From Pseudidiomarina aestuarii (GTDB taxonomy: Bacteria > Pseudomonadota > Gammaproteobacteria > Enterobacterales > Alteromonadaceae): DNA of 64,000 nucleotides. Position numbers and translations under genes: made by a program. The stretch is from positions 1,364,001 through 1,428,000 of the forward strand of contig NZ_PIPR01000001.1 of the NCBI RefSeq assembly GCF_003987355.1. Reading direction: 5' to 3'. Below the pieces are notes generated by a model. It did no database searches. It saw only the letters and a program-made list of their open reading frames with translations, and was not told the origin of the DNA. Of this stretch, positions 1 to 11,670 are shown piece by piece. Every line of letters begins with the position of its first letter. The first letter of the stretch is position 1.

Positions 1-371
1 TCACCGGACGATTTCGGGGCGCTGCTGAAATAGAGCGAGTAAAAAATAGTCCTACTCGCCCCGGTGGTGATGCGACTCGCTACTACGCCTCCGCTGACTT
101 TGACTATCAATGGGATGACCGCAATAAGCTATCGATGGGACTTATTTATGGACGCCTGCGCTACCACGACCCTGGCTTTGCCATTTTTAATCGTGGTCAA
201 GAGGACATTCGCAGTGATGACTTGGTGAGTCTGCGGAGCGAGTGGAAACACAACTTAACTCGCAATTGGCAACTTGCACTGAGTGCTCAGTACCGCGACC
301 AGCGCTCAAGCGTAGATTTTTTCGATTTGGACCAGAGCTTGGTTCAATGGACGGTGACTTATGCTTACTAA
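1..371 (+). CDS. C-terminal fragment of an outer-membrane beta-barrel protein (5' end outside window)
   Basis: The reading frame is open from base 3 and ends at TAA 369-371, giving 122 residues of the C-terminus only. The sequence alternates polar and aromatic residues in short strand-like stretches separated by charged turns (for example [17 protein letters not shown] and [13 protein letters not shown]). It ends in an aromatic residue (TVTYAY), as outer-membrane barrels recognised by BamA do. It overlaps the next gene by 11 nt, so the two are probably translated together. Partners of large FecR-domain proteins are often SLAM-type (TPR plus DUF560) barrels, and this fragment could be one, but too little is present to name the family. 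The barrel call is moderately safe; the function is open. Confidence 0.6.
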   Translation, partial: TGRFRGAAEIERVKNSPTRPGGDATRYYASADFDYQWDDRNKLSMGLIYGRLRYHDPGFAIFNRGQEDIRSDDLVSLRSEWKHNLTRNWQLALSAQYRDQRSSVDFFDLDQSLVQWTVTYAY

Positions 372-3300
372 CGCATTAAAACAGACGCTCGCATGGCTGG
401 GTTTACGCACATTGAGTGTGCTTTTGGTGGTGCTGGCAGCAGCTGGTTTCAGTCCTTTATTAAGTGCAGCTGAGACGGTTGAAATTGCTCGATTGTTATT
501 CGTACATGGGCAAGTTGAGATTCATCGCGAAGCGGAAATCATTGCGGCGCAACGCGGTAGTCCTTTATATGAAGGTGATCGAGTTGTTACGCATGAGAAC
601 AGCAGTGCTCAAATGCGCTTCAATGATCAACAGTTAGTCGCTATCCGTCCCAAATCTGCCTATGAAATTATTGCCCATCGGTTTGACCCCGACGACGCTT
701 CAGATCATGCACACTCCAGTCATTTGCTGCGCGGCGGATTACGTGCTGTTACCGGTTTAATAGGCAAAACAAAGCATGAAAATGTAGAGTTTACAACGCC
801 AGTAGCAACCATGGGAATTCGCGGTACCGACCTGCACATTTTTGTCATTCCAGTAGGACAAGAAGATCAATATGATGGCTTACCGGCCGGTGTGTATTTG
901 TTAGTACGGGAGGGTATGGTCAACAAGAAAACTCTGGTTGCAGATGTCGATGTACCTGCCGGAGGATTTAAATATGTTAAAGATGAACAATCTGAACCCA
1001 CTGATCCACCGGTAGCTGTGGAAGAATTATTTGGCGAGGAAATCGAGTTCGTTGAAGACTACGAGGAGGATTCCGAAAATACTTCCGAAGATAGCAATGA
1101 TTCAGGTGACAACACCGATGAGCAGGAAGGTATCGAAAACGATGATGAGCTCGAGCCTGTTGATTTAGGTGACCATAGCAATAATCCTGATACTGACCCA
1201 AGTGGTAATAACGATCCCGTCGTTCCTCCGGAGCAAGCCGGGCAAGATGATGCCGAGGATCGCGGTGAAGAGGTAGCCGAGCCAGAACCTGAGCCTGAGC
1301 CCGAACCAGAGCCTGAACCTGAGCCTGAGCCCGAGCCTGAGCCTGAGCCTGAGCCAGAGCCTGAACCAGAGCCCGAGCCAGAGCCTGAGCCTGAGCCAGA
1401 GCCAGAGCCAGAACCAGAACCAGAACCTGAGCCCGAGCCAGAGCCTGAACCAGAGCCCGAGCCAGAGCCTGAGCCTGAGCCAGAGCCAGAGCCAGAACCA
1501 GAACCTGAGCCCGAGCCAGAGCCCGAACCAGAGCCCGAACCTGAGCCAGAGCCCGAACCAGAGCCTGAACCAGAGCCAGAGCCAGAGCCAGAACCAGAAC
1601 CTGAGCCCGAACCAGAGCCCGAACCAGAGCCCGAACCTGAACCTGAACCTGAACCTGAACCGGAGCCGGAACCTGAACCAGAGCCAGAGCCAGAGCCTGA
1701 ACCAGAGCCTGAGCCTGAGCCTGAGCCAGAGCCTGAGCCTGAGCCTGAGCCAGAGCCAGAGCCGGAACCGGAACCTGAGCCAGAGCCAGAGCCAGAGCCA
1801 GAGCCTGAACCTGAGCCAGAGCCTGAGCCAGAGCCTGAGCCAGAACCTGAGCCTGAGCCCGAGCCAGAGCCTGAACCTGAGCCCGAACCTGAGCCAGAGC
1901 CGGAGCCGGAGCCCGAGCCTGAACCTGAACCTGAGCCGGAGCCTGAACCTGAGCCGGAGCCTGAACCTGAACCTGAACCTGAGCCGGAGCCTGAGCCGGA
2001 GCCTGAACCGGAGCCGGAGCCTGAACCGGAGCCGGAGCCTGAACCTGAGCCCGAGCCGGAGCCTGAACCTGAGCCCGAGCCGGAGCCTGAACCAGAGCCC
2101 GAGCCAGAGCCTGAGCCTGAACCGGAACCTGAGCCCGAACCTGAGCCGGAGCCTGAACCCGAGCCCGATCCCAGCGATCTGCCGCCCACTGGCGCAGGTT
2201 TAAATGACGGTGGTTTTAGTGGCGGTACACAAACTGCAAGCGTCATGTTTGACGACAGTGGCGCTTTAGTGCGTATTGAGGACGGGGGGTTTGTCTTTGT
2301 CGCCGAGAATCCAAATAACAATGTCACGAGTCAGTCGGTTTCTGAATCGATTTCTGAATCGATTTCTGAAAGTAATGTCAGCTTCAACTCATTGCAGCTT
2401 GATTCTTATATTGCCGGCTCAAACAATACATTCTCATGGGGCCTGTGGGCACCAGAGAGCTATACGCTGACCTACAATGATGCGCCTTTAGATAACAGTC
2501 GGAGCTTTGGTTACAGCTACGCACCGCACATCTATTTCGATGCAGCGAGCGCCATTGCGCAAGCAGCACTGTACTCAGAGCCAGCGCGTTTTGAAATTGT
2601 CTTTAGTCAGGTTCCGAGTGAAGCCAATGGCATTTTAAATGTCATTAAGGAAACATCGTGGATTGATGTCGACTTCAGCGCGGCAACCATTGATGCGCAA
2701 ATCAATCTCTTTTATGAGGATGCTGGTACTCTCAATCTGTCCGCCGCAGGAACTATTCAAGACTTCTATGACAGTTACCTCAGTCTCACTGAGGACAGCG
2801 GCAATCCACTCTTTATCGATGGCCGCCTATACGGTCAATTCACCGGTCATCCTGACTGGGGTATCGACGGCATGCTAGCAGGTATCTATCTTGAGTTGGG
2901 TCAACTTGCGCAAACCGAGTTGGTCCGGTACTGGATTCAGATCGGTCTACTGAATACCTACTGCTGGCGAAGCTTCCCATGCGACTTTATCGATGCAAAC
3001 TACCAACCTGCAAACATCACTCTAGCGGGTACTACTTTTATCGGCCAGGCTGATTATCTAGCCATGCGACCCAACGGCGATTCTCTGTGGTTAGATGGGG
3101 ATCGATTTGCCGCAGATATTTGGGCTCCGATCGCCGCTCGAAGTGATGTCATGTACGGCTACACACCTCACTTTGTGGTGCTCGATCCAACCGGTTTGGT
3201 CGGTGGTGATACTGCACATAGTTATTCCATTACCACCGAATCCGGTGCCATCGAGTTTCGTTGGGGCTACTGGGAACCCGGTAGTTACATGATCAAGAAC

Positions 3301-6300
3301 TATGATCCTAACTATGCACTGGAATGGAGTTACAACGTCAACAATGCAAGTTTGCTGCCATATCACTTTGTCTGGGCGAATGTGGACGGACCCAGTGTAC
3401 TGCCCGACTCTGGAATTCGGTCATTCGAATTTGCTGCGGGCGGTTCATTACTTGCCAACGACCAGAGCGGTACTATTGATCTGATCGACGGCAATATCGC
3501 TATCGATTTCGGCCAAGAGTCGGTCTTTGTGACCCTGTTGTTTGATGTTGGCGAGAGCACCGAGAGCCTGCAAGGGTCCAGCGCCATCTCAAGTTTACTC
3601 ACCGATTCTGAGTACGGTTTCTCGCTCTACGGCTATGGCGAAATCATCTCCAGTGGGGTCATGTATGCCTCGCTCGTTGGAGAGGACTTAGACGCACTCG
3701 CTGCATTATTGCGGATATTTGGCTACGACCAAACCTATGTTGGTGCTGCAGTATTCTCAGCGAGCGATTCGTTAGGTCAAAGCCTTGCTGAAATGGGTGC
3801 AATCAACGGTGGCATGCTGGGTCTAAATGACAATATTTCAATTTTCTCGAATGCGGAAAACACCTCTGTCATTGGCTCTACACTTGCGCAAGCACAGTCC
3901 GAAAATTGGCTGTTCCAATTGTTGCTACTGCCGCAGTATTCGGGCAGTGAGTCAGAGTGGTATGTCTATGACAGCAGTGGCAACGTCGCTGCATCGGTAT
4001 TCTCCGGCTGGATTTCCGGCGGCAGCTATGCACTCTTTGAGCAAATCAACGCTGCAGAGGATGTTCAGAGTCAGTCCACCGACAATACAAGCCCGTTTTA
4101 TTTCAGTTACGCCGATGTATTGACTGATTTGAGCACATTGTCGATTTCAGGTGTGCATGCATGGCGACCCAATAGCTCGCTGTATTTTACCGACGATTCA
4201 TTGGGAGGCGGCTACATATCCTCGACAGATGGCTTCCTCAGCGTCAACTTTGATACGGGTGAAGTAGCCATTTCGCTCGATTTCAAACAGTATGACGAAT
4301 TTGAGCTTCCATTCGGTGATGGTCGACTCTGGGCGCAAGTTTTGTTCGCAGATCTTTATGGTTCGCAAGGTATAGAACTGCAGGGTGATGGCATTTTCGC
4401 TGCTACTGGTAATCGACTTTGGGCACGTCCTGTTGGTGCTCAGATGGAAGGTATAGCCACTTTATTGCGTGCTTATTTGGTAGGTAGCACGGATGCCTTG
4501 CTTGGAGACCTGTTGTTCACGCGGTATTCATTTAACGGCTTCCCCGCCATAGGCGGCAGCGATGCGACTTTTGATCAGTTCCCGGGTATGGCAAATGCCG
4601 GCATTTTGATTGCAGGTGACGGCTTTAATACGCATTTTTACGCTACCGATTTTTACGCCAAAGCACCACAAGTAGTGGGCGAAGTTATTTTACCTAACTA
4701 CGCCAGCAATGAATCTGGTTATGAATTCTGGGGCTACCTCAACTCTACCTATGTGATGAATTACTCGGTGCAGTTAGGTGGTGAAGATATCTACTTCTCT
4801 TACTGGGAAGCACCACCTTCAGATTATTTGCTCTTTGGTCAACAGAATGAGCGGATTTCCAGCGATGTACTGCGAGGAATTTCGAGCCCGAACTTTAGTG
4901 ACCCTACTTCCTCGCTATCACTCGAAAACTTTAGTTATAACGTTGAATTTGGTTACTTGTTCGATGCCCTCGAGGGCAACTGGATTGGCTTAGATGGAAC
5001 GGCCAACGTTGATTTTATCAGCGGCACTATCGACTTCGACCTCGGAATTGATGAAGCCAGTAATGGCACTGTCTACTACCTTTCAGCCAGCGCCACTGTG
5101 CAACAGCTGTTTGATATGGACACCATTTTGTTTAGCGGGGGTTCGGGCAATTTTAGCGAGCTCACTTATCACGCGCATTGGTTAGGCGCTGAACTGCAAG
5201 GTATTGTCGGTTTACTCGACGGCTACCATGCCGGTGACGACAGCATCTATCGTGGTTTCTTGTTATGGGGTCGTGATGTCGCGATTGGCCCGCTCAATGA
5301 AATTGATCCAAACCGATGGAACACTGGCGGCATTATTGCTGGCAATCGTGATTACATGCTGGCAACAGACATTACTGCGGGACTTTTCAATAGTTCAGGT
5401 TCTACCGCGGTGCTGGCGCAATTACGCGGTGACGGTTTGCGCTTTAATAATCGAAATGCAGAAAGCTCTTTCAACTACACGTTCACCTGGACCGCTGGTA
5501 GCGTTGACTTAAACTGGGGTTATTGGGCTGCGGGTAGCTATAGTATCTTCGACAGCACTCAATCACCGCCAAACTCCGGAGCTGGTGACTCGATGTTACT
5601 GTACATGGCAGCATCAGTGATCACTCCTCCTACTGCAACGAGTCCAACGGGTACCATAAGCTATCACTATGTGCCTGCGGCACAACAGAATCGATCTTAT
5701 GATGCTGTTGATGGTGCTATCTCGAATTACGACGGTAGCCGCATTATTGTCGACTTCGATGAAGAACTCGTAGCAGTCGATATCCGTATCGACTTCCTCG
5801 ATGCCGATACCTTTGAGTCAATTGGCTTACTCGGTAGCTTCTTTGGCACCAGCGGTTTAACAGCACTGTACTCTGCACAGCAAATCGATTTGGTCGGTGA
5901 CGGCTACTTTAGTGGCGGCTCGGGCGCGTTATGGGGACAATTCATTGGCTCTGAGCACGAAGGCATTATGGCGCAATTCCGCGGCACCAACAGCGGCGGT
6001 GATTGGTTCCATGATGTACTGGTGTTCGAACAACTGAGCATCACCAATGGTTTTGATGAAGTTAGTCTTGGAGATTTAGGTGGCAATCTAGGCATTGCTT
6101 GGTTCTCGAATGCCGATAGCTTGTACCGCATGAGTGGTGACGCCTTGCGACTGTTGCTGACGACACCAGGCACAGAGCCGACACTCGGACTTCATAGTGC
6201 TTGGGATGGCGTCACGTACATTGGCGGCAATACACTCAATTACAGTGACAATTATGCCCTGCCTGGCTCGGCTGGACCCGACACACCGCAAATTCATTGG

Positions 6301-6786
6301 GGGTATTGGGAAGCCGATGATTACACCGTTCAAACATCAGATCCGAGTGGTTTTACCGCGCAAAATAATGACTCGCGTATGTACTATCTGTACAGCAATG
6401 ATTTAACGCCTGCGGGTACGACCTTATTAAGTGGTACGCATACCTACTCCATGTTTGCAGGCTCGTCACTGAAAGGCAGTACCTACGAGTTTGACATGGA
6501 TTACGATACGTCTGACATCCAGGTGAATTTTGATGATGGGCTGGTCGATATTAATCTCGCCTTTATGAATGCGACTGACAGTGGCGGTTTGAGCGCCACG
6601 GGTGTCGATTTCAGCACTTTCTGGGCGGACGGCGCTATTGACCTGATTGGCAGCGGCTTCTTCGACTCAGGTAGAATTGACGCGACCTTTGTTGGTGCTG
6701 AATTCGAAGGGATTATGTCAATTATTGAGGCACAGGGCGGTGGCGACGCCCTGCGCGGCGTGGGTATTTTTGGGCGCGATCCTTAA
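361..6786 (+). CDS. Giant exported FecR-domain protein with (Glu-Pro)148 tract and six beta-rich modules
   Basis: 2141 residues. Residues 1-37 form a classical signal peptide with a hydrophobic core and LLSA-AE cleavage region; there is no lipobox. Residues about 38-200 are a FecR domain, with the family hallmarks [14 protein letters not shown] and [16 protein letters not shown]. An Asp/Glu-rich linker follows (about 222-300). Residues 307-602 are 148 uninterrupted EP dipeptides. The remaining 1500 residues contain six degenerate modules, marked by W-x-x-x/WGYWxxGSY motifs near residues 693, 968, 1217, 1482, 1719 and 1980. Most end in a GxxxEGI-like motif such as [10 protein letters not shown]. 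The modules resemble the beta-barrel lobes of TbpB-like surface proteins, which is an inference. The gene overlaps an outer-membrane barrel gene upstream, suggesting a surface-display pair. Its 3' end overlaps cusA by 4 nt. No enzymatic motif is visible; an adhesin or surface-exposed binding role is the likeliest guess. Confidence 0.8.
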   Translation: MLTNALKQTLAWLGLRTLSVLLVVLAAAGFSPLLSAAETVEIARLLFVHGQVEIHREAEIIAAQRGSPLYEGDRVVTHENSSAQMRFNDQQLVAIRPKSAYEIIAHRFDPDDASDHAHSSHLLRGGLRAVTGLIGKTKHENVEFTTPVATMGIRGTDLHIFVIPVGQEDQYDGLPAGVYLLVREGMVNKKTLVADVDVPAGGFKYVKDEQSEPTDPPVAVEELFGEEIEFVEDYEEDSENTSEDSNDSGDNTDEQEGIENDDELEPVDLGDHSNNPDTDPSGNNDPVVPPEQAGQDDAEDRGEEVAEPEPEPEPEPEPEPEPEPEPEPEPEPEPEPEPEPEPEPEPEPEPEPEPEPEPEPEPEPEPEPEPEPEPEPEPEPEPEPEPEPEPEPEPEPEPEPEPEPEPEPEPEPEPEPEPEPEPEPEPEPEPEPEPEPEPEPEPEPEPEPEPEPEPEPEPEPEPEPEPEPEPEPEPEPEPEPEPEPEPEPEPEPEPEPEPEPEPEPEPEPEPEPEPEPEPEPEPEPEPEPEPEPEPEPEPEPEPEPEPEPEPEPEPEPEPEPEPEPEPEPEPEPEPEPEPEPEPEPEPEPEPEPEPEPEPEPEPDPSDLPPTGAGLNDGGFSGGTQTASVMFDDSGALVRIEDGGFVFVAENPNNNVTSQSVSESISESISESNVSFNSLQLDSYIAGSNNTFSWGLWAPESYTLTYNDAPLDNSRSFGYSYAPHIYFDAASAIAQAALYSEPARFEIVFSQVPSEANGILNVIKETSWIDVDFSAATIDAQINLFYEDAGTLNLSAAGTIQDFYDSYLSLTEDSGNPLFIDGRLYGQFTGHPDWGIDGMLAGIYLELGQLAQTELVRYWIQIGLLNTYCWRSFPCDFIDANYQPANITLAGTTFIGQADYLAMRPNGDSLWLDGDRFAADIWAPIAARSDVMYGYTPHFVVLDPTGLVGGDTAHSYSITTESGAIEFRWGYWEPGSYMIKNYDPNYALEWSYNVNNASLLPYHFVWANVDGPSVLPDSGIRSFEFAAGGSLLANDQSGTIDLIDGNIAIDFGQESVFVTLLFDVGESTESLQGSSAISSLLTDSEYGFSLYGYGEIISSGVMYASLVGEDLDALAALLRIFGYDQTYVGAAVFSASDSLGQSLAEMGAINGGMLGLNDNISIFSNAENTSVIGSTLAQAQSENWLFQLLLLPQYSGSESEWYVYDSSGNVAASVFSGWISGGSYALFEQINAAEDVQSQSTDNTSPFYFSYADVLTDLSTLSISGVHAWRPNSSLYFTDDSLGGGYISSTDGFLSVNFDTGEVAISLDFKQYDEFELPFGDGRLWAQVLFADLYGSQGIELQGDGIFAATGNRLWARPVGAQMEGIATLLRAYLVGSTDALLGDLLFTRYSFNGFPAIGGSDATFDQFPGMANAGILIAGDGFNTHFYATDFYAKAPQVVGEVILPNYASNESGYEFWGYLNSTYVMNYSVQLGGEDIYFSYWEAPPSDYLLFGQQNERISSDVLRGISSPNFSDPTSSLSLENFSYNVEFGYLFDALEGNWIGLDGTANVDFISGTIDFDLGIDEASNGTVYYLSASATVQQLFDMDTILFSGGSGNFSELTYHAHWLGAELQGIVGLLDGYHAGDDSIYRGFLLWGRDVAIGPLNEIDPNRWNTGGIIAGNRDYMLATDITAGLFNSSGSTAVLAQLRGDGLRFNNRNAESSFNYTFTWTAGSVDLNWGYWAAGSYSIFDSTQSPPNSGAGDSMLLYMAASVITPPTATSPTGTISYHYVPAAQQNRSYDAVDGAISNYDGSRIIVDFDEELVAVDIRIDFLDADTFESIGLLGSFFGTSGLTALYSAQQIDLVGDGYFSGGSGALWGQFIGSEHEGIMAQFRGTNSGGDWFHDVLVFEQLSITNGFDEVSLGDLGGNLGIAWFSNADSLYRMSGDALRLLLTTPGTEPTLGLHSAWDGVTYIGGNTLNYSDNYALPGSAGPDTPQIHWGYWEADDYTVQTSDPSGFTAQNNDSRMYYLYSNDLTPAGTTLLSGTHTYSMFAGSSLKGSTYEFDMDYDTSDIQVNFDDGLVDINLAFMNATDSGGLSATGVDFSTFWADGAIDLIGSGFFDSGRIDATFVGAEFEGIMSIIEAQGGGDALRGVGIFGRDP
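1279..2166 (+). repeat. 888-bp hexanucleotide-type repeat encoding 148 Glu-Pro dipeptides
   Basis: The tract is built only from GAR-CCN codon pairs (GAG/GAA followed by CCT, CCA, CCC or CCG). The amino-acid repeat is perfect while the bases drift at third positions. Longer blocks are duplicated within it: the segment around 1380-1440 recurs with small changes around 1455-1520, which points to slippage or unequal recombination. A rigid, highly charged EP stalk is known from TonB-like and cell-surface proteins. The complementary strand reads as an artefactual Gly-Ser polymer. Confidence 0.97.
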
Positions 6787-6796
6787 CGGATCGCGC
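6774..6796. terminator. Hairpin shared by two convergent genes, both stop codons in the loop
   Basis: GCGCGATCC (6774-6782) pairs perfectly with GGATCGCGC (6788-6796) around a 5-nt loop TTAAC. The loop contains TAA of the FecR-domain gene (6784-6786) and, on the other strand, TAA of cusA (6783-6785). There is no downstream T-run on either strand, so it is not a canonical intrinsic terminator. It could still stabilise the 3' ends of both mRNAs or block collision of converging polymerases. Confidence 0.5.
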
Positions 6797-9700
6797 GCTT
6801 CAGTTGCCATTGCCAATACAAGTGGTAGACCGCCGGAATCACCAGCAATGATAACAGTGGTGCCGCTATCATTCCGCCTATCATTGGCGCGGCAATGCGT
6901 TGCATCACCTCACTGCCGGTGCCCTGCGTCAGCATGATCGGTAACAAACCGGCGATGATGGTCAGTACCGTCATGGCCTTTGGCCGAACCCGCATCACTG
7001 CACCCTCCATGATTGCTTTATCTAAGCCTACTAGCGTGCGTTCTTGTGTGTCTCGCCAAGCATTATTGAGGTACAACAACATCACCACACCAAACTCGGC
7101 TGCCACACCCGCTAGTGCAATCATACCTACCATCACGGCAATGGAGAGATTGAACTCCAAATACCAAAGGAACCAAAGGCTACCAGCCAGAGCAATAGGC
7201 AGCGTTGCCATGATCAAGATTGCTTGTTTGAACGAGCGGAACGTTAAATACAACAAGATCAAAATGACCGCCAACGTGATAGGAATCACTTCCTGCAACT
7301 TAGCTTCAACGCGCTCAATTTGCTCGTATTGACCGGACCAGGTCAATGCATACCGTGGCGGTAGTTCAAAGTCAGCTAACGCCGCTTGTGCATTGGTAAT
7401 CACCGTACCAACGTCCATATCATTCTCAACATCAATAAACACCCAACCCGTTGGTCGTGCATTTTCACTGCGAATCATCGCAGGTCCATCGGTGACACTT
7501 ACGGTTGCTAACTGTTCCAATGTCACCCAAGCACCGTCGCGACTCACTATGGGCAATTGTCGCAGACTTTCGACATGATCACGGTACTGACGTGGATAGC
7601 GCAAGGTAATGGGATAACGTTCCGTTCCCTCTACCGTTTCATCGATACGACCACCGCCGATAGCAAACTGGATAACTCGCTGCAACTCAGCTTGACTCAC
7701 GTTGTAGCGCGCGGCACGTGCTAAATCTGGTTGAATTTCAATATATCGTCCTGCCGCAGGTCGTTCAGCGTAAACCGAAGCAACGCCTGTTACATCAGCG
7801 AGCTCTTGCTCGATAGATTGTCCAAGCCGCTGAATTTCGGCTAAATCAGGACCTGCAATTTTGAGTCCTAGCGGCGTTTTTAAGCCGGTGGACAACATGT
7901 CGATACGGGTCTTGATAGGTTGCACCCAAGCGTTGGTAATACCCGGAACTTGGACGGTCGCGTCAAGTTCCGCGATGATATCTTGAATGGTTACACCGTC
8001 GCGCCATTCCTCTTCAGGTTTCAACTGAATGGTCGTTTCGAGCATAGTCAGTGGTGCTGGATCGGTAGCTGTTTCAGCGCGCCCTGCTTTACCAAAGACT
8101 CGCTCCACTTCTGGCACTTGGGCAATCAACCGATCGGTTCGTTGCAACAGCTGACTGACGGTTGCTGGACTAATACCCGGAAGCGTGGTCGGCATATACA
8201 GTAAATCCCCTTCTTGCATGGTCGGCATAAATTCACTGCCGAGCTTGCTGTATGGGTAGTAAGCACTTACCGCCATTAAAACAGCCAAAACTAAAGTCAG
8301 CTTAGGCCACGCTAGGACACCTCGGAGCAGAGGTCGATAGACAAAAATTAACCCTCGAGTCAGCGGATTCCGGTTCTCTGAAATGATCTTGCCACGAACA
8401 AAATACCCCATTAACACCGGCACCAACGTCACAGCGAGTAATGCAGCGGCCGCCATCGCGAAGGTTTTCGTGTAGGCCAAAGGAGCAAACAAGCGACCTT
8501 CTTGCGCTTCCAGCGCAAAGACAGGTAAAAAGCTCAAGGTGATGATGAGGAGCGACAAAAATAGCGCTGGACCGACTTCAACACTGGCTTTTGCAACCAG
8601 TTGCCAATGCTCACCTGAGTTGGGCTGACGCTGCTCTTGGTGAGTAAAGCGCTCAAGGTGTTTGTGCGCATTCTCAACCATCACAATGGCCGCATCGACC
8701 AGCGCACCAATGGCAATCGCAATACCGCCGAGACTCATGATATTCGCGTTGATACCCAGACTCCGCATCACTATGAAGCTCATGAGCACGGCCAATGGCA
8801 GCGTGATAATCGCGACCAGTGCGGAACGCAGGTGCAGCAAGAATAGCACCGTCACCAGTGCCACAAATGCCATCTCTTCAATCAATTTGGTTTGCAGGTT
8901 GTCCACGGCACGTTCGATCAATTGCGAGCGATCATAAGTCGAAACGATTTCGACACCATCCGGCAGGCCAGCCTTTATCGAATCGAGTTTCGCGCGCACG
9001 TTTTCAATAGTTGCCAACGCATTCTCGCCATGGCGCATCACCACAATACCGCCGACCACCTCGCCCTCGCCATCAAGTTCTGCAATGCCGCGACGCAGTT
9101 CAGGTCCACGACGAACGGTGGCGACGTCAGCCAACGTCACGGTTCCGTCTCGCGAATTCATCACTGGCAGTGGCACCTGACGCAGGTCTTCCAGCGATTG
9201 AATGTAGCCAGTGCCACGCACCATATACTCCGCTTCACCCATTTCAATGATACCGCCGCCCACCTCATTGTTGGCGTTAACGATGGCGGATTGCACCTGC
9301 TCTAAGGTTAAGTTCAACGCCTGCAGACGCTGAGGCTCTACCACCACTTGATAGCCAGCAACCATGCCACCGACCGTAGCGACTTCGGCTACACCCGACA
9401 CACTTTGTAGCTCTTGCTTCAAAAACCAATTCTGTAAACTGGTGAGCTCACCTAAGTCATGATTGCCGCTGCGGTCAACCAGCGCATATTGATAGATCCA
9501 GCCCACTCCGCTGGCATCAGGTCCGAGTGTCGGTGTCACGCCGTCAGGCAGACGATCCGAAGCCTGATTCAGGTATTCCAACACACGGCTACGCGCCCAA
9601 TACATGTCAGTGTCATCGTCGAACAGAATATAGAGATACGAGTCGCCGAAAAACGAATAGCCGCGAACTTGCGTCGCTCCAGGTACTGCCAACATAATAT

Positions 9701-9911
9701 TGGCAAGCGGCCATGTGACTTGTTCTTCGACCAACTGCGGCGCTTGCCCTGGATACGGCGTTTTTACAATAACTTGAACATCAGACAGATCAGGAATTGC
9801 ATCGAGCGGTGTCGATACCATGGCACGCCAACCTAACCACGCAGCTATAAAAGCTGCGACAATTACCAATAGGCGGTTGCGAATGGAGGCATTAATGATT
9901 TGCGTGAGCAT
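6783..9911 (-). CDS. cusA: CusA-type RND copper/silver efflux pump, inner-membrane subunit
   Basis: Proton-driven heavy-metal RND transporter that moves Cu(I)/Ag(I) from periplasm or membrane to an outer-membrane channel via CusB. The 1042-residue length is typical. The three methionines that bind metal in E. coli CusA are all present in conserved context: [19 protein letters not shown] and RIDMLSTG. The transmembrane acid is also conserved ([15 protein letters not shown]). The start at 9911 is preferred over one 7 codons upstream because GGAGG lies 6 nt before it and the N-terminus then begins [15 protein letters not shown]. It overlaps the 3' end of cusB by 20 nt. The match to CusA, rather than Co/Zn/Cd-type CzcA, rests on the methionine triad. 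Confidence 0.95.
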   Translation of the reverse strand: MLTQIINASIRNRLLVIVAAFIAAWLGWRAMVSTPLDAIPDLSDVQVIVKTPYPGQAPQLVEEQVTWPLANIMLAVPGATQVRGYSFFGDSYLYILFDDDTDMYWARSRVLEYLNQASDRLPDGVTPTLGPDASGVGWIYQYALVDRSGNHDLGELTSLQNWFLKQELQSVSGVAEVATVGGMVAGYQVVVEPQRLQALNLTLEQVQSAIVNANNEVGGGIIEMGEAEYMVRGTGYIQSLEDLRQVPLPVMNSRDGTVTLADVATVRRGPELRRGIAELDGEGEVVGGIVVMRHGENALATIENVRAKLDSIKAGLPDGVEIVSTYDRSQLIERAVDNLQTKLIEEMAFVALVTVLFLLHLRSALVAIITLPLAVLMSFIVMRSLGINANIMSLGGIAIAIGALVDAAIVMVENAHKHLERFTHQEQRQPNSGEHWQLVAKASVEVGPALFLSLLIITLSFLPVFALEAQEGRLFAPLAYTKTFAMAAAALLAVTLVPVLMGYFVRGKIISENRNPLTRGLIFVYRPLLRGVLAWPKLTLVLAVLMAVSAYYPYSKLGSEFMPTMQEGDLLYMPTTLPGISPATVSQLLQRTDRLIAQVPEVERVFGKAGRAETATDPAPLTMLETTIQLKPEEEWRDGVTIQDIIAELDATVQVPGITNAWVQPIKTRIDMLSTGLKTPLGLKIAGPDLAEIQRLGQSIEQELADVTGVASVYAERPAAGRYIEIQPDLARAARYNVSQAELQRVIQFAIGGGRIDETVEGTERYPITLRYPRQYRDHVESLRQLPIVSRDGAWVTLEQLATVSVTDGPAMIRSENARPTGWVFIDVENDMDVGTVITNAQAALADFELPPRYALTWSGQYEQIERVEAKLQEVIPITLAVILILLYLTFRSFKQAILIMATLPIALAGSLWFLWYLEFNLSIAVMVGMIALAGVAAEFGVVMLLYLNNAWRDTQERTLVGLDKAIMEGAVMRVRPKAMTVLTIIAGLLPIMLTQGTGSEVMQRIAAPMIGGMIAAPLLSLLVIPAVYHLYWQWQLKRAIR

Positions 9912-11187
9912 CTTGCGCCTCCGCTGGTGCATCTTTTCGCTGTTGGCGGCTCAGCAATAAACTCGCTTCCGAATCCAGCAAGAACTGTCCTGCGGTGACC
10001 ACCCTTTCACCCTCCATCAAACCAGACAGTATCTCCGCTTCGCCATTGACGACTAGACCGATTTCAACGTTCCGTTGTTCGAAAGTGCCATCCGTGCTGC
10101 GAACCATGACGCGATTGTCAGAGCCGGTCAGAATAAGGCTGCTCACCGGGACCGCCAGGACATCTCGGCGTGGTCCACCGAACAGTTCAACTTGTGCCTG
10201 CATGCCTACCTGCAACGGCGTGGTGGCCGATTCCGGCAACAAGATACGAACACGCTGGCTGCGTGTTTGCCGATCCAATTCCGGGTAAATGTAATCAATT
10301 TCGGTTTCAAAGCCGCGCAGATCGGCCTGCGGCAAGGTAATGTCTGCCGGTGCACCCACGCGGAGCCAATCGCTGTAGCGTTCGGGGACATCGGCAATCA
10401 GCCACACACTTTGATCACCGGTAATAGTCAGTAGCTCAGTGCTCGGTTGCACGTACATGCCCTGTGCCACGTTGAGCTCGGTAACGACTCCGGCTGCCGG
10501 AGCATACACAGGCACTCGATAGAGAATCTCACCTGACTTCATGATGGCGTCAGTTTGTGTCGCTGTCATTCCCAGTAGTTCCAGCCGCAAACGCGCATCA
10601 CGGATCAGCCGCTGCCGTTGGCTATCGGCCAAATTGGCGCCATCGACGGCCTGTAGTAAGTCTTGCTGCGCAACCACGAGTTCACGACTGTAGATGGTAT
10701 ATAACAAATCACCGGCTTCGACCCGTTGTCCCTCACTCCGAATCGCCAACTCTTCCAGCCAACCATCGGCACGTGGGTGAATGTGCACGCGAGCATTGTC
10801 GTTCCATTCGACCGTACCTAGCGTCGCCAAGTAACGCCATAATGTAGTGCGATACGCCGCAGTCGTCTGAATACCAAGGTTCTGCTGCATTTGGTCACTG
10901 ATTTGCACCGTCACCTGCTCTTGTCGTTCGCGAGCTTCCAAGTCCATTCCACAAATGGGGCAAGTACCAGGCTCATCACGAACGATATGGCTATGCATAG
11001 GGCAGATATATTCAACTGCAGCATCTTGCTCCAGCATTTCTGGCTGCGCTAATGCTTGAGCATTCGATTGTTCCTGATGCTCGTGTTCATGCTCTTGAGC
11101 GCGTAATGGCTGCGGAAACACTACCACACTCATAGTCATGACAACCATAAGCAACCACACCAAGCGGTTAAAGAAGAATTTATTCAT
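9892..11187 (-). CDS. cusB: CusB-type periplasmic membrane-fusion subunit with N-terminal heavy-metal-binding domain
   Basis: 431 residues with a signal peptide (residues 1-30, ending PLRA-QE) and a His-rich mature start (EHEHEHQE). A heavy-metal-binding domain follows with Cys62, Cys76 and Cys79 ([10 protein letters not shown]...[10 protein letters not shown]). After it come the barrel-sandwich, alpha-hairpin and beta-barrel segments of a membrane-fusion protein ([27 protein letters not shown]). CusB bridges the RND pump and the outer-membrane channel and passes metal to CusA. E. coli CusB lacks the Cys-rich domain, while many marine homologues have it. It is first of the two-gene cusBA unit. 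No cusC/tolC-like gene is in the window, so the channel gene is either elsewhere or shared. Confidence 0.92.
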   Translation of the reverse strand: MNKFFFNRLVWLLMVVMTMSVVVFPQPLRAQEHEHEHQEQSNAQALAQPEMLEQDAAVEYICPMHSHIVRDEPGTCPICGMDLEARERQEQVTVQISDQMQQNLGIQTTAAYRTTLWRYLATLGTVEWNDNARVHIHPRADGWLEELAIRSEGQRVEAGDLLYTIYSRELVVAQQDLLQAVDGANLADSQRQRLIRDARLRLELLGMTATQTDAIMKSGEILYRVPVYAPAAGVVTELNVAQGMYVQPSTELLTITGDQSVWLIADVPERYSDWLRVGAPADITLPQADLRGFETEIDYIYPELDRQTRSQRVRILLPESATTPLQVGMQAQVELFGGPRRDVLAVPVSSLILTGSDNRVMVRSTDGTFEQRNVEIGLVVNGEAEILSGLMEGERVVTAGQFLLDSEASLLLSRQQRKDAPAEAQDAHANH

Positions 11188-11273
11188 AGCAAATGACCTT
11201 GTGTAAAACCAATTTCAGCAGACAGAGCTGCGAGCACTGATAGAGACAGCGCGCCTATAAAGCAAATTGATCG

Positions 11274-11648
11274 TTAGGCCATCGGTGGGCGGTCGAGATA
11301 TCCGGGTAAAGCGGTAATGACAGTACCATCGTCACGCAAAATTTGCGCAGGCAAGGTACTGGGGAAGGTAAAAGCAGATTGTGTGAGTGCCGATGCAGAG
11401 CCCGCACAATGATGCTGACAATCGCTACAGGTGTTGTCGCAGTCCATATGTTGAATGACCACAATCTCACTGCTGGTCGACTCATCGTCACAACATGAAT
11501 GGTCAGCGTCGACATCAGCCGATACAGTGTGCTGCATGGCGGCAGTATGACTTGCCGACATGCCGTCATCACTCACACGAGCGGATGCTGGGGTCCCGAG
11601 GGAACCCAGCACCAGCAACACAATAAGCATGCGAATAATGATGTTCAT
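11274..11648 (-). CDS. Small exported His/Cys/Met-rich protein upstream of cusBA
   Basis: 124 residues with an N-terminal signal peptide (residues 1-23, ending TPASA-RV). The mature part holds many potential soft-metal ligands: clustered HSCCDD, HMDCDN and CSDCQHHCAG, plus several Met and His residues near the N-terminus. It lies 86 bp upstream of cusB on the same strand and is probably in the same operon. Small proteins of this kind accompany copper-resistance operons in Alteromonadales. A periplasmic copper-binding or sensing role is inferred from ligands and position; no characterised family is recognised with confidence. Confidence 0.7.
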   Translation of the reverse strand: MNIIIRMLIVLLVLGSLGTPASARVSDDGMSASHTAAMQHTVSADVDADHSCCDDESTSSEIVVIQHMDCDNTCSDCQHHCAGSASALTQSAFTFPSTLPAQILRDDGTVITALPGYLDRPPMA

Positions 11649-11670
11649 GCCGACAAGTATAGCCTAAGCG

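Noticed and set aside
1279-2166. Assembly artefact as the explanation for the EP tract
   Set aside because: The tract is not a copy of one unit: third positions vary throughout while the frame stays perfect. Its exact length still needs long reads.
1059-2327. 422-codon frame on the minus strand encoding a Gly-Ser polymer
   Set aside because: It is the antisense reading of the GAR-CCN repeat; no ribosome site, no domain, and it lies wholly within the FecR gene.
11255-11572. Alternative minus-strand frame overlapping the small His/Cys-rich gene
   Set aside because: The 124-residue frame has a clean signal peptide and metal-ligand clusters; this one has neither.
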